The notes under the pieces were generated by a model that saw only the letters and a program-made list of their open reading frames with translations, searched no databases and had not been told where the DNA came from. Below, piece after piece: positions 21,272 through 33,149 of a stretch of DNA of 64,000 nucleotides (position 1 is its first letter; each line of letters begins with the position of its first letter). The DNA lies in NCBI GenBank assembly GCA_009617715.1, contig VTFK01000267.1, forward strand, positions 744,001 to 808,000, written 5' to 3'. Origin of the DNA: Plectrocnemia conspersa. Its lineage: Eukaryota; Arthropoda; Insecta; Trichoptera; Polycentropodidae. The translations under genes and the position numbers were made by a program.

Positions 21272-22254
21272 CACTTAAAATGATCTGAAGCTTTGTTTAA
21301 TTGTAAAACAATCACACGATTTGAAAACAGACGATTGTATTGAAAGAAGAACTATAAAGATACTCTATGGTAAATTGTACTTAACAATGAACTATTACTA
21401 ACTTTTTCAGTGTTTATTTTAGCTGCAAAATCACACTCTTTCGAGCTCAAAACCTTATTCTTTGTATTCTATAACAAGTGCAAGATTTCAATTAAATATA
21501 TTTATTAGCCATTTATATGAGAGATATAAAGAAAGAAGGTTGCAGTTTTGACAATAAAATTAAGAATAGTAGAATAAGTTTCTGCATAGAACCATGAAAT
21601 AATTAAAATAAAATTTATTTGCTATACATCTGATACTAAAACGATCGATTATGATATTTAGTTTTTCACAACCGTAATCTAACAAGATAATATATTATCA
21701 GTACCCAAGCTTAAAAACATACATAATTATATTGAATAAAAAACAAAATGAAAATGCAGTGAAAAAAAAGAAATCTACACAATTAAGAACTATAATAAGG
21801 AAACTGATCAGATCATTAAAAACGTAAACTTAAAAAACTAAAACACGCAAATAATTCATTATGGAAAATAACATTTATCGCCCTAAAACTTTCACCGTTA
21901 AAAACTGACGCTTTTTATATACGAACTAATTAAGAATTTTAAACATTATAAATCTAAAAATAGTCAATAGATGGATAATAAAAATAAATATCGATTAAAA
22001 AAATCGCAAAGTTAGCTAAAATTAAATTTTAAGCGTAACTGAAATTTAAAAAAATTAAAAAGTATTGTAATTGACAGATTAGATAACTAAGTAATTAAGC
22101 AATCTCTTAATTATTTTTTTATTATCTAACAAATATCTTTAAGGCTTACTTATTTTTTAGTAAATCGCTAAAAATCATTAGATAACTATCCTACAAATCT
22201 GATTAGCTATCGCCTTATTTATTTATTTTTGTCATTTATTGATAATATTTGAAA

Positions 22255-23010
22255 AAATATGTGTTCAAAAGAATCTTTAGGAAACAGTACAACTACCGTA
22301 AAAATCACTCGACAACACATTAAGCAATTAGTTTGACGAAACACATATGCGCTAATTTTAATATTAAAATAAATACGGATCTTTTAATGTTAGATATATA
22401 AAAAGCTTTCGACACGGTATGAAATGACAGTTTGATTTTAAAATTTACAAATACAAAACCCCCGACTATCTGCTACGTTCAATTCGCTTATACCAGAAAT
22501 GTAGAAACTATGCTGTTACACTAAATAAGGAACCGAGTAAAATTCCACCTAGAATTCCTCAGGAAAGTTTGCTCGTGCCGTTTCTCTTTGTCTTGTATAC
22601 AAAAAATATAAAAAACGTGCTTGTCAATGTACGCTGACAATACAGATAAGAGTGCTTAGGCTCAAACCAATTTAATAACTTATTAACTCAAGTAAATATT
22701 TCAAAAGGCAAATATTAAAATAAACGAAAATAAAACAGGCAAATATATTTACAAATTGTAGACAAAGCTTATCATCATTTCTTAAAAGTAATGTAAAATA
22801 GAAATATGTGTTAAATACCTGACTCCAAATTTCCTGACAACACATTTTTTAATCTAAGTGGCTAGCTGCTATTGCGACATAAAAGAAATAAATAAAATCT
22901 TAATATTAAAACAATTATTCAGACCCATCTAAACATTTGCCAGTCCAGTGTGGAGTTACGCTTGTAATAAATGTTTTTTTCTAAATTACAAGTCATCTAA
23001 AATATAGCTA
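22255..23010 (+). pseudogene. Jockey-like LINE reverse transcriptase relic
   Basis: Successive RT blocks appear in order, broken by stops and frameshifts. Fingers motif: YRKNHSTTH (~22290-22320). Motif A: LLMLDI-stop-KAFDTV-stop-ND (22381-22440), with the tryptophan codon now TGA. Motif B: PQESLLVPFLFVLYTKNI (22557-22610). A Y-A-D-N-T remnant replaces the catalytic YADDT (~22630). Thumb/C-terminal signature: ASPVWSYACNKCFFLNYK (~22937-22990). The order and wording fit the Jockey group of non-LTR elements common in insects. No endonuclease, ORF1 or tail is recognisable. It is inactive. Confidence 0.8.
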
Positions 23011-23269
23011 TAAAATTAATATATAATAAATATTTTTATACTAACATTAAAAAACAAGTATTTTAATATTACTTGAATTTTTATAACTATTTAATTTACC
23101 ACCCTGTACTTTTTAATTCAATTTTTCCATTCGGAAATTCAGTTTTTCGATAACTACTGGAACGACACATGGAAATGATTTATGTTAGGTGTTATCTAAA
23201 AATTGGTGAAATAGGTAATATGTTTTTTCATATGAGATAGTTTTTAATGGCGTTATTGATTTTTCTCAC

Positions 23270-23800
23270 ACGCATATGTATTATAATTAATAATTCTGCG
23301 TGCGTTGGTCGAACATTGGAACGTATAATTATATTATTTACAATAACGCACATTTCCTAGATATTCAATAACACGTTAGCGTAATTAATGTAAATCTTCA
23401 TCAAGGCAAAATAATTCTACGAACGTTATTAACGTTCGTTGCCGAACTTGTTAGGGCGTGTTGCAAATTTTGACATGAAACTCGGTTTTGATTTTCACAA
23501 TACGATTTGTAATACGCGGCGCGCACCGTAATTAATTATTAAATAGTAACATATCAAGTAGGTAGCGGGTGTAAGCGAATAATAACTGAATTGAAATTGT
23601 TAACAATACACGTACCGTAACATCGAATTGCAAACAGGCAGACAATGCCGAAAATATGTGTACAATAATATAATAGTTTATTCTGGACCCTTTACGGTTA
23701 ATCGCCTGTGAGGTGGTGGAGTTAATCGCCTTATGACGTAATTGTAAGTGAATGGAAATATATGGATAAACACAGAAGGGTTTTAACTTATTCATGTGAA
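23270..23800. promoter_or_regulatory. Candidate conserved/regulatory block with palindromic site
   Basis: The GC-richer, non-repetitive sequence contains a perfect 10-bp-arm palindrome ACGAACGTTA-T-TAACGTTCGT (23419-23439), CACGTTAGCGTAATTAATG, GCGGCGCGCACCGTAATTAA and repeated TAATTA homeodomain words. No coding frame is supported; the minus-strand frame at 23532-23795 has no domain. Regulatory role is inference. Confidence 0.25.
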
Positions 23801-23975
23801 ATAAAAATTCAGGATAGGATTACGATAATAACATGATAATAAAATATGGATAAGTATGTGTATAATAAAATTAAATCAGAATTATTGAAATTACATATTC
23901 ATCCGCATCAAGAAAAAATAACTTTCATATTACTATTTTTGTGCGTTATTAAGATTATCCTATAGAATTATAGTA

Positions 23976-24781
23976 GAGTACGCTCGAGATAAGGATGCCG
24001 GTTTGTTATTGTGTGCGTGTACATGTATATGAGAGGGAGAAGCGATATAGCGTGTACTTCGTTGTCTCGCTTTCTCTTTTAAGGACAGTCGCTGATTCGT
24101 CAACGCTGGTATTCGTCATTAAAGTGCAGTGTGGCACAGAAGTTCGATCTTTTCTAGTGATTTATTTTAAATAATTTTGTGTTGATATTGGTTTAAAACC
24201 CAGATATGCCCACTGTCCCATGGGTAGGTCACTAAACTCGTGCCACTGTTTTTTTATTTATAAATGAAATTTCTTGGGCATATCTGGGTTAATTGATATC
24301 AAGGATTCAAATATTCGTTCTCTTACCCGTGGATTAAAATATTTTAATTATTTTTCCATTAATCTGTACATTGTGTTTTTTTTTTACACTATTCTCTGTA
24401 AGGCTTAAAAAAGTTATTATTCTTATCGTTGCGCCAATGATAATTTTTTAATTTATTCAATGGACTCTAATGATTTAATAGAATCGTCCAGCCATTAAAC
24501 AATCTGCGAATAATTTCTTTCCCCATTTTACATCCTTTTGTTTTTGAAGAATAGCTAAAGACTTCATTATTTTTTTGACTAGTGAAAGATTTTGAATTTT
24601 GCAAATAATAAATTAATGACATCAATGTCTGGTTTCTTCGATTATATAATATATTTTTAATTGTCCGTTGAAATTTCCAACTTAGCTCAGATATATGTAT
24701 GTTGAATAAACATATATTTTCATTTAAAATAAAAAAAAAAAATATTCTGAGCGAAATTGTTCCTTATCCCGAGCGTACTTC
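23976..24781. mobile_element. Tc1/mariner-superfamily (pogo-like) non-autonomous element
   Basis: Inverted ends GAGTACGCTCGAGATAAGG (23976-23994) and CCTTATCCCGAGCGTACTTC (24762-24781) match with one indel and one substitution. Each is flanked by TA (23974-23975 and 24782-24783). The CTCGAGATAAGG-like end resembles pogo/Tigger ends (CTCGATAATCC-type). The 806-bp interior has no identifiable transposase. It includes a GC-richer left third with GAGAGGGAGAAGCGATATAG and a nested inverted repeat at 24182-24302. Confidence 0.6.
24182..24302. repeat. 121-bp stem-loop inside the pogo-like element
   Basis: AACCCAGATATGCCCA (24197-24212) pairs perfectly with 24275-24290. Outside a short mismatch, TTGATAT (24182-24188) pairs with ATATCAA (24296-24302). 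The 62-base loop contains CCCATGGG. It could be a nested MITE or a transcribed hairpin. Confidence 0.7.
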
Positions 24782-25290
24782 TAACAATAAATTATTTCGT
24801 AAATACATAAATAAAATATTTTTAATTTTCTACTAGTATTCTTCAGATAACACTGAACCATTAAATTAACTTCTAAAAAGTGGGTTTTTATAACCATCGT
24901 ATTTTTTTATTATAAAAATATATTTTTTTTTCTGCTGCAGAAAATCAAAAATTTTACAATAAATTTTTATGCTATTTCAACTTTTATTTATTATAAATCT
25001 TTCATTGGATCATAACAGACGTTAGCCTCGCTACGACGAGGTAAACACAATCAATGACTATTTAGTGCGACTCTAAACTGAAATCAGTGATATCCCTTTA
25101 ATTAATTAAGCTTGTGGAAGAAATAATCAGCAGCACCAATAACTCTGAGATAATTGAAATTACTATTTAAATATTTAAAATAATAAATAAACATCTCGCC
25201 AGACAAAAAAATTCATGAACGGGTTGTTTCCCATGTCATCTGGACGAAGTACCGTAACACGAAATCTCTTTCTTTGTTGCATGCAAAACC

Positions 25291-25529
25291 CAGTGGCGTA
25301 GCTATGGGGGGACGGGCTTGGGGGCGGCATTTTCGCGATGGGATCGTCTAGTGTGGTTCTTAACCCTGAATGCACTAAAACATGTATAAATCCACAAATA
25401 ACAAGAGCTTAATAATAAACAATTTATTATCTAAAGAAATGCTGATTTTATGACCCTGCAAAAAATGTATGGAGGGAGCGGCAATTTTAAGGATCGCCCT
25501 GGGCGGCACATACTCTAGCTACGCCACTG
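25291..25529. mobile_element. hAT-type MITE
   Basis: The 14-bp ends CAGTGGCGTAGCTA (25291-25304) and TAGCTACGCCACTG (25516-25529) are perfect inverted repeats of the CAGTGGCGTA type seen in many hAT elements. The flanking 8-mers GCAAAACC and GCGACACC match at 6 of 8 positions, consistent with an aged 8-bp target duplication. Subterminal GGGGGCGGCA and GGGCGGCA motifs sit near both ends. At 239 bp it has no coding capacity. The minus-strand frame crossing it is fortuitous. Confidence 0.75.
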
Positions 25530-26814
25530 GCGACACCACTCCCACTTTTATTTCTAGGAGATTGGCGTCAGTCCTGGATTTTTAAATCAATAAATTTAAT
25601 TAACCTACAATACCACTAACTTCATTTCATAATTTTGATATTTATGTCATTGATTTTTTTAATTTTGCGCAGAATTTTAAGGATCTTTTAAATAAATATA
25701 ATTATCATTGCTAAATGTGTTCCTACTATTGTTGTTTCCAAAAGCAAATAAATATTTATATTTGTTATAAGAAAAGAGCATTAGTATATAATAAAAAAAA
25801 AAAAAAAAATATTTTTTAGAAGCGAAGGGTAACACCCCCATGGTGTATGGCTGAGAGACAAATAGTAGTGGATTCTAATTAGAATGTAACGGTAAACCGT
25901 CGAGCTCGATAGGGAATCATATGCAAAAGTATAAGTATGCTATAAATTAGCAACCTATATAACGACTTAATAAATGATTTTTGATTTTACAATATTATTT
26001 TTGTCTTTAATTAATAGAATACTATAAATACGAATAAATAAAAAAACTATTATTTTTGACGAACTGACGATATTTAGTCGTTTTTTGAGTACCACAAAGA
26101 ATGAATAATAATAAAATAGTTTATCATACTATAATATTATATAAATACAGTAGTTGCTCACTCTTTTTATCAATAATCGCACATTAATTTAATTTCTTGA
26201 TTTCAATTGTGTTAGATAATTTTAACTTAATTAAGATGCGCTTTGGTAAATAGTTAACCATTGCGCATTGATAATTGTCGTAAAAGCTAGAGCCTGCGAG
26301 ATTTTTTACGATCTCGGAAAAAATTTTCCCACGAAGGAAAATTATAAAAAATCATTTTATTTAAATGGGTAATATTTTTAATGGCGCATGCCATTATGGA
26401 TCGATAATATCAAATCTAGGTACAATATTTTTTGTCTTAATAATAAGAATAATTTTAAGATATTTACATATACGAATTATTTCTGTCTGAATATCACGGT
26501 AAGTTTATTTTAGGAGCACTTCGATATGATTCGCTGGGTTTCCGTATAAATGTTTATGTAATCAAACATTTACACAAGTAAGGGTAAGGTACTTGACAAA
26601 CTCCAGTTTTTTTACGCAGAAATATGTTCGTGCGAAATCAAACACATGTTAAATTTACCTTTAGCAAGAGAAATCCGATTCCTGAACAAAATATCGACAA
26701 AGAAAGAAATCTTTGTATACAACACAAATAAAGTATATTCCAACCGTATAGAAATATCGATTTCACTTAGGTATTAGGATACTGTTTTTATAAACAGGGC
26801 GCACTTGCGATATG
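25530..26814. other. No gene seen; GC-richer patch near 26220-26410
   Basis: A poly-A run of ~18 at 25794 and AT-rich DNA. The patch near 26270-26410 has a near-palindromic AATGGCGCATGCCATT. Nothing codes. Confidence 0.45.
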
Positions 26815-26990
26815 TATAAATACTGAAGCTGGAGTTCCTCAGGGATTTTGCTCACACTGTTTCTTTTTATTGTATGTATATAAAATACCGTAAAATCTAA
26901 GACAGTAACGAATATGTACGGGTCTTAAGCCAAGCGTAAGTAATTTAATAAATTAAATAAAATATTCTGAGATTCAGAAAATTATAAAAG
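26815..26990 (+). pseudogene. LINE reverse-transcriptase fragment
   Basis: A short plus-strand frame reads NTEAGVPQGFCSHCFFLLYVYKIP. This is motif B of a Jockey-like RT, with the expected GSLLGPL replaced by GFCSHC, and it is followed by decayed sequence. Only this block is clear; neighbouring domains are not resolvable. Confidence 0.6.
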
Positions 26991-26999
26991 TGCTAGTAT

Positions 27000-27415
27000 A
27001 TAACATTTTTCTATTGCGGATGTTTTTAAATTTCTAATTGCTTCGGTTTAGGTTTTTTTAAGTGCAATTTAAGTAAGATTTCTGCTGGTTTGTATTGGAT
27101 ATATTTCTGTTTTTAGTGTCATTGTATTGATTAATTATTGTGACGAGTTGATGTAAATATCAAAATTATATTTATTACTTTGGAATGTTACATTTTTAGT
27201 TGCAATATTTTCTCACATGCTTTTTAGAATATTGCCTGTGGAATGGGTAATATAATAAAAATATCGCTATTTTAACAACGTCAATGTTGTTTTCTTTTGC
27301 GTAATACTCAGAAGAGATTTTCGCAAATGTACATATTCTAACAGTAAAATGAAAAACAATATTGATAAAAGGTGTTTGAATACGCGTTCTCCGTGTTATT
27401 TTCATCTCGTCCGCT
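27000..27415. other. AT-rich DNA, no gene seen
   Basis: No supportable feature. Confidence 0.5.
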
Positions 27416-27725
27416 TATGTATATTTTAAATCACGGTCTGTGATGAATAATTAGGACGCTGCGACGAGATTGTCTCGTCCAATTCTGATGGAAGAACGCT
27501 GTAGGGCTAATTCAACCAGGCCGGGTTCTAATCCGTTTCCGGTTTGCAAAAAAATGAGACGCAAGTGGGTTGATCAATCCGCGTTAAGGGTTGGGGTGAG
27601 ATGAATGGTCCTTTAAGGGAATTCCTGACCGGCATCGATAATCAAAGGAGGGTCGCCAAATCACGTCCGCAATTAAGATGGAGATTGCTATTGGGTTTAA
27701 TTATAAGGCTCCTGTGTGTATTAAT
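27416..27725. promoter_or_regulatory. Candidate conserved/regulatory block
   Basis: GC-richer sequence with GACGAGATTGTCTCGTC (a near-perfect palindrome at 27465-27481), GGGTTGATCAATCCGCG and TTTAATTATAAGG homeodomain-like words. No frame is open. Role inferred from composition only. Confidence 0.25.
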
Positions 27726-27861
27726 ACAGAATTAAATAATTGTGAAATTAACAAAAATTCCACATAATTTTATAGTTCATATCTTTGTTGAATTGCTAAA
27801 AACTAAATAAATAATACACAACCAAAAAATATACAATATATACATACTACAATAGAATCTA

Positions 27862-28000
27862 TGTGTGAATCTCACATTTTTCAAACTCAATCTTGTCTGG
27901 GAGATTGGAATTTGTGATTATCATCGATCACCTCAGATTAGGTTTCCCTAGCTTTTCTTAATCTTATAGATAAATATCAAGGTGATAAAATAAATTAAAG
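27862..28000 (+). repeat. SINE-like family B, copy 1
   Basis: Shares the ordered words GTGTGAATCTCACA, TCTGGGAGATTGG, GTGATTATC, GATCACCTCAGATTAGGTTT and AATCTTATAGATAAATATCAAGGTGATAA with copies at 28535-28645, 33150-33300 and 45600-45790. A GAATC word near the front corresponds to the tRNA B-box position seen better in the 33150 copy. It has no coding capacity. Confidence 0.5.
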
Positions 28001-28534
28001 CTAGGTCGCTAATTTAATAATAAATATTTAATTAATATTAAAATTAAATACAACGATATTAAAAAAAATCCATTGCATTGACGATAGATAACATATATTT
28101 TAATTTAATTTCTGCTGAAATTTATTATTTACAACGTTGCAATAAATTTAATAGCTTATTGAGTATGGGAATAGCATTAAAATAATAAATAATTATGAGT
28201 CAGCTATAAAATTACTTATCTTTATTGTTATTTTTCTCATTAAAAGTGAAAGCTGTATGTAATTATTTTTATTTATTATTTGGACAGTATATAAAATCGA
28301 AATCTCACTATTTCTCTACATCTCTCGACGATTACAACTCGTCCCTATAGGCAATGCGTTTAAAAACTAGAGTTTGAGACATATTTACGATAGTCAAGAG
28401 CACTTTTCTCACAGCACATAAAAGCATCCTTTCTTATAGTATGTGTTTGAACTTTATAATGAAATAAACAAAACAGCATACTAGCACGAAAGCTCTGATA
28501 GCTAAAAGACCTAAATTTTAATCCGATATGAATC

Positions 28535-28645
28535 TTCTATTGTGGTTGGTAGATTGTAAATATTATTTATTATAATTAAAAAATCCGAACAATCATCACA
28601 GATTATTATTTAATGGATGATTCTTATCTTACGGATAAATATTGT
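28535..28645 (+). repeat. SINE-like family B, copy 2 (3' part)
   Basis: ATCATCACAGATTATTATTT and GATTCTTATCTTACGGATAA align to the 3' half of the family at 45690-45780. The 5' half is not preserved. Confidence 0.4.
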
Positions 28646-29351
28646 GTAAAGAAATACAATATATAAACAAGATAAATTATATATGGGTACATTTAATAAT
28701 TGTAAGCTGTAAAACTGACTTATAAAATTTGATTATATCTGGTATCTCACTACTGTAAGTAGTTGTTGATTGTGTTTACATCATTAAAATGCATAGTTCT
28801 AACGGCTATCATGTTTCACTGTGAGATTTAAAATAAATTTTAAAATCTGACATTCAACTGTATATACAGATATTGAACAGGAACAATTTTTTTGTACTTT
28901 CACACAACTCTGCTTTTTTGTTTAATAAACATCTCAAATCTGTTTTGGTATGAGTGCTAAGATTTATAAGAAAGAATTATTATATAAATATTTTATATTA
29001 ACAGATTTACAAATTTTGATAGTAACAAACTGCTCTCAATTTTTCATAGAACAAACTATACAATTTTTTTAGTAAAACAAGACTAATTTTCATTATTTGT
29101 ATTGAACTAGTAAGTTTATAAAAAAATTAAGTTTTTACTAAATTAATTTATTCTTTTTATGTTTTTTTAGAAACCGATTAATACCTATTTTTGAATTTTG
29201 CACAACAATAAAAAAAACAGTAAAAAATATTTATTTCATTAAATTGCTTTAAGGTTATTGTAACTGCACTTATCGTAGCAACGATTGTTTAATAAAAATA
29301 AACTAAAATTACTACAGTATGTTTACCATAAAATGCGCTTCAAATGATTAC
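28646..29351. other. AT-rich DNA, no gene seen
   Basis: No supportable feature. Confidence 0.55.
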
Positions 29352-29354
29352 TTA

Positions 29355-29921
29355 GGCCGGTTTCACACGTGCCGGATGGATTCACCCGGCACCGGGCCGG
29401 CGCCGTTTACAAATCTTTCACACGTAGCCGGTCTCTGGCCGGTTTCTGGCCGGTTTCTTCCCAACCCGACCTATACCCCGTCAACTGGTGCCAGTAATTT
29501 AGGATTAACGGCTTCACATAAGTCCTTCCACACATTTCGCGTTATTTTTTTATTTTTGTATGTATTCTACTAAGATAATTAAAAGAGATTACATTAATAT
29601 AATTAAAATTTCGAGGTCTATTTCTTCCGCTATTGCCTAAACACGAGGAATATATATTATATTTTATTACAAGATACCACAATCACTGTCAACGGCCCGG
29701 TTCATGTTTGAGTTTTACCCCCACCACACTCAATTCGGTACCCGGCGCCGGACAGTTTAGTGAGCGCGGCCGGCGACAACCCGGCAGTCAGCGCCGAGCC
29801 GGCGCCGGGTAGATTTGTCCGGCACGTCTGAAATGATAGTACTAGCCCATACAACACCATCCCCACTACACGGCGCCGGCCCGGTGCCGGGCAAATCCAC
29901 CCGGCACGTGTGAAACCGGCC
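29355..29921. mobile_element. PIF-Harbinger-type MITE, very GC-rich
   Basis: A 567-bp element starts GGCCGGTTTCACACGTGCC and ends with the reverse complement. The ~52-bp terminal inverted repeats (29355-29406 and 29870-29921) differ at about 3 positions. TTA lies directly outside both ends (29352-29354 and 29922-29924), matching the 3-bp TTA target duplication of PIF-Harbinger elements. Second, inner copies of the end motif occur as TTTCACACGTAGCCGG (~29418) and CCGGCACGTCTGAAA (~29820), also inverted. CCGGCGCC-type words recur throughout. There is no transposase. The plus-strand frame at 29319-29573 is fortuitous. High similarity of the ends suggests fairly recent insertion compared with the LINE relics. 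Confidence 0.85.
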
Positions 29922-29924
29922 TTA

Positions 29925-31860
29925 ATCTCTAAAATTGTATTTTAATAGTTGCTTTAAATATTAAAAAAATAATTTTAAGTGTCCTTGGATTTCATTTTAT
30001 TACTTTAAGCTTTTCTAATATAATGTTCTGTGAATAAGAATATGTACAATACATATTTTAAAAAACATGTTTTAATAATTTGATATGCCGGATGAATAAA
30101 TTAAATTTAGTAATAAAATATTTATTTTTCTAAAATATTTTTAGCATTTATCTGACAGATTCAATAAAAAAAGCGGTTATTAACCCTTTCACCACGAATG
30201 GCTTCTAAATAAGTCATCAGTAAAATCGCCAGCACTCATTAGGCACCTAAAGGTGCCATAAACCATTAAGTCTAATTATATGGTTATTTCTTATAATTTA
30301 AAGCTGTAAATCACTTTATTATTTATTTTTATTAATCCATAATATTTTTAAAAATATGGCACGAATAGGTTCCCCCCATATATTTACAAATTTCGAAATG
30401 CGCGCCAAAATATCAGCCGCGATAATAAGGTTGAAAAAGCAACATACTTTAGAATCTGTTTTTAATAACTGAACTTTTGTTTTTTTTTTAAAATTAATTT
30501 AGGTTTTTTTAAAATCGGTATTTCATAGATTTTTTTTCTAAATAATTTTATTGCATTCACATCAATATCCTAATATTTAAATTTATTTTAAAATAAAAAT
30601 AAATACTGTTAGGTGCTTAAAGTATCTGCAATAAAATAAATTATAATATAATAAAGATATTCTCATAAAAAAAGTAAATTTCAGGCATAATATTTCTGGT
30701 ATGTGTAAAATCCTAACTAAGCACAATAAAAAATATAATAATTGAGTTAATAGATGTTCCAACAAAGATCAATAAAAGTGATAAAATAAAAGTGTATATA
30801 TTTTAAAGATTTAACAATGCTTAAATGATAATAAATGTTCAGAAGCAAAAATAAGAAAATTTGCAAAATTTTATTTTTTGCTAAACTTGTTATTGAAAAA
30901 CTGATTTTTTATTCAGCTCTGTATAAGCTTTCGTGAAAAATCATTATATTAGAACAACCGATAGCTATTCATAAAGAAAACCACTACAGAATTTCGAGAA
31001 ACACAAATAATAATTACCGACATACTTATATTTTACTTAATTAGAGAAGACATACATTAGAAAGGCGGAGTTTGACTAATCAAATATAAGGTTTGACATT
31101 TGAACTTTATTTAAGAGCACGACAACTCACCGTTTTACCGTTTTAAAAACATTACAAAGCATATATTTCGTATATATTCCACCCTTAAAACATATTTAGA
31201 GCAGCTGTTTACTTTTTATATAAATAAAATAAAAATGGAAAATTTCTGTATCATCGTTTCTTTGGATCTTAAAAATGAGCCACACCGTATTTTCACAACA
31301 ATGGTAAAGAGATATCGTGATTTCGTAGAATAATTGTGGAATAATAATGGAACATTCGTCCCGAAACGTTAATTACCATAGGTGTCGCTGAAAATACTAC
31401 TATTTATTTGGAAAGGATGCGCGCTAGATAATACATTTTAATAATACTATTATTTAACAAAAAAATTATTGCGCATAATACTATTGTTATTGTACCCTTT
31501 GGTTAACAATTGCTAGAGTGGCCATCTAGACCATTTATTTTTAAGGCATGAACACATTTTGTGGACAAAATTATCTAAGATATATTTAAAAATGTGCTTT
31601 TTATATATATATGATTTTTAAAATAAATTCTTACAAGTTTTTCTAGTGTATATTTGTCTGAAAAGTCACACCCCTTCGACTTTAAAACCCGAAAGATATA
31701 AAAAAGGCATTTTACGTCCGGATAGTCAAAATTATATTTAAAGATTATTTTTATCGCTTTAAATGGCTTCTGCTTTGAATTTTATGCAATATTTAATTAT
31801 TTAAGAGGGTAATGCAGTAACTTTAAGTTAATTTACATCGAAATTTCAGGAGTGAGCATC
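29925..31860. other. AT-rich DNA; a lone piggyBac-like end and a small palindrome
   Basis: TTAACCCTTTCACCACG at 30180-30196 looks like a TTAA plus CCCTTT piggyBac-type terminus, but no matching right end was found. GGCACCTAAAGGTGCC at 30242-30257 is a 6-bp-arm palindrome. Nothing codes; open frames in the interval are isolated and featureless. Confidence 0.4.
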
Positions 31861-32099
31861 GAAAATAATTGAATAAAGAACATAAGTGTTTAATTGGAAA
31901 CAACATAAGGGTTTTAAAAAAAGTTACGCTATTCACTCTTTGCTTGACACACTGTATACGAGTTTTTTTTTACATAGTAATCCAATATAATGGCCCGCTT
32001 CAGGAAAGTTTGCTTTCAGACACGTTTGCTTGTGTGGGCTGTCGATGCCTATGTTGTTTGTTTTATTTAGTCTTTACTATCGCTGCTATTAGTCAACGC

Positions 32100-32300
32100 C
32101 TGCAATGGTTAAGTTCAAAGGGAAAAGCATAATGCACCGTCGGTGCATTAGATAAAAGCAAAGTGGCCATTAAGCGCAAACGAAAATCTGCATGCTTAAA
32201 TTGCAAATTGGAATCTTAACGGCGATCGAAAAGTTTGATTGTTCGGTAGTGCCGTAACGAACAACAACTACTTTATAGTATGATAGTTTTCAAAGGCAGA
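32100..32300. other. GC-richer block with palindromic site
   Basis: TAATGCACCG-T-CGGTGCATTA at 32130-32150 is a perfect 10-bp-arm palindrome. The block continues with GTGGCCATTAAGCGCAAACG and CGGCGATCG. The preceding 87-codon plus-strand frame (31869-32132) has no recognisable domain. It may be a regulatory element. Confidence 0.25.
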
Positions 32301-33149
32301 AGAGTGGATTTCAGAAATGGTAGATCGTTTGAATTTTAACGAGACACTATAACCGGTTTTATACACTTATATTTTCATACGAAACATTATATATGGGGTA
32401 TGAAAATAAATAAGAGTATGTCTATCAAAATTAATGTTTTTCTATCTCAGTTATTTTTATGTAAAAAAAATCTTAAGAGAAAAAAATCTATTAATATAGT
32501 GGCGTTGGTATTTTAATGTATTCAATCCGAAAACACCTTAGAAACTCAAGCTATGTGAATTAGTCAATGACAGGCAAGATTGATGCAGCAGATTAAACAA
32601 CATCTTTTAGGTGGAACTGGATCGTTATGATAATTTATGGTACAATTCCAGTTAATTTACTAATTAATTATTATGAAATTAATGCGATACAAAGTCAAGT
32701 GTATTGTTTCATTGTAGTCTTATCATTTGTTACCGTTTTGTTTGAATGTAGTGGCGTTAAGAGCAAAGTACCTATTAGTAAACGTATTTTCCACGTGAAA
32801 ATAACTTTAATACACCATATAATTGTGTTGTTTAACTGCAAAATATTATACATTATTCTTGCCCGTAAAAATAAATTTAACAGAACAGGCACAAACATCT
32901 ACATATATTAATTTTTTCGACTTTAAATCTTACATATATTGCAACACAAATATGAATTACCAAAGTACTTTAATTATGTAGTTAAAGGTAATTGTCAAGT
33001 AAACATCACATTTATTTTGTTATAAAATCATCAAAAGTTGTTGAAATTAAACAATATTTTTTTAGTTACACTTTAGCTAAAGTCAAATCATAATAAGCAT
33101 AAGATACTATAATATATTATTTTATGTTAACCAGTACAATAGATGAGTG
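32301..33149. other. AT-rich DNA, small imperfect hairpin
   Basis: CTTATATTTTCATAC (32366-32380) pairs, with a 2-base bulge, with GTATGAAAATAAATAAG (32398-32414). No gene; mutually overlapping frames at 32627-32911 and 32695-32898 lack domains. Confidence 0.4.

Noticed and set aside
29319..29573. 84-codon plus frame
   Set aside because: It crosses the terminal repeat of the Harbinger-type MITE and reflects its GC-rich sequence.
30180..30196. TTAACCCTTTCACCACG as a second piggyBac element
   Set aside because: No inverted partner followed by TTAA was found within several kb, and such short AT-flanked words occur by chance (for example near 18260 and 35343).
31985..32060. LINE RT motif B (GGCCCGCTTCAGGAAAGTTTG)
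   Set aside because: The words resemble the PQESLL block at 22557, but neither side continues with RT motifs.
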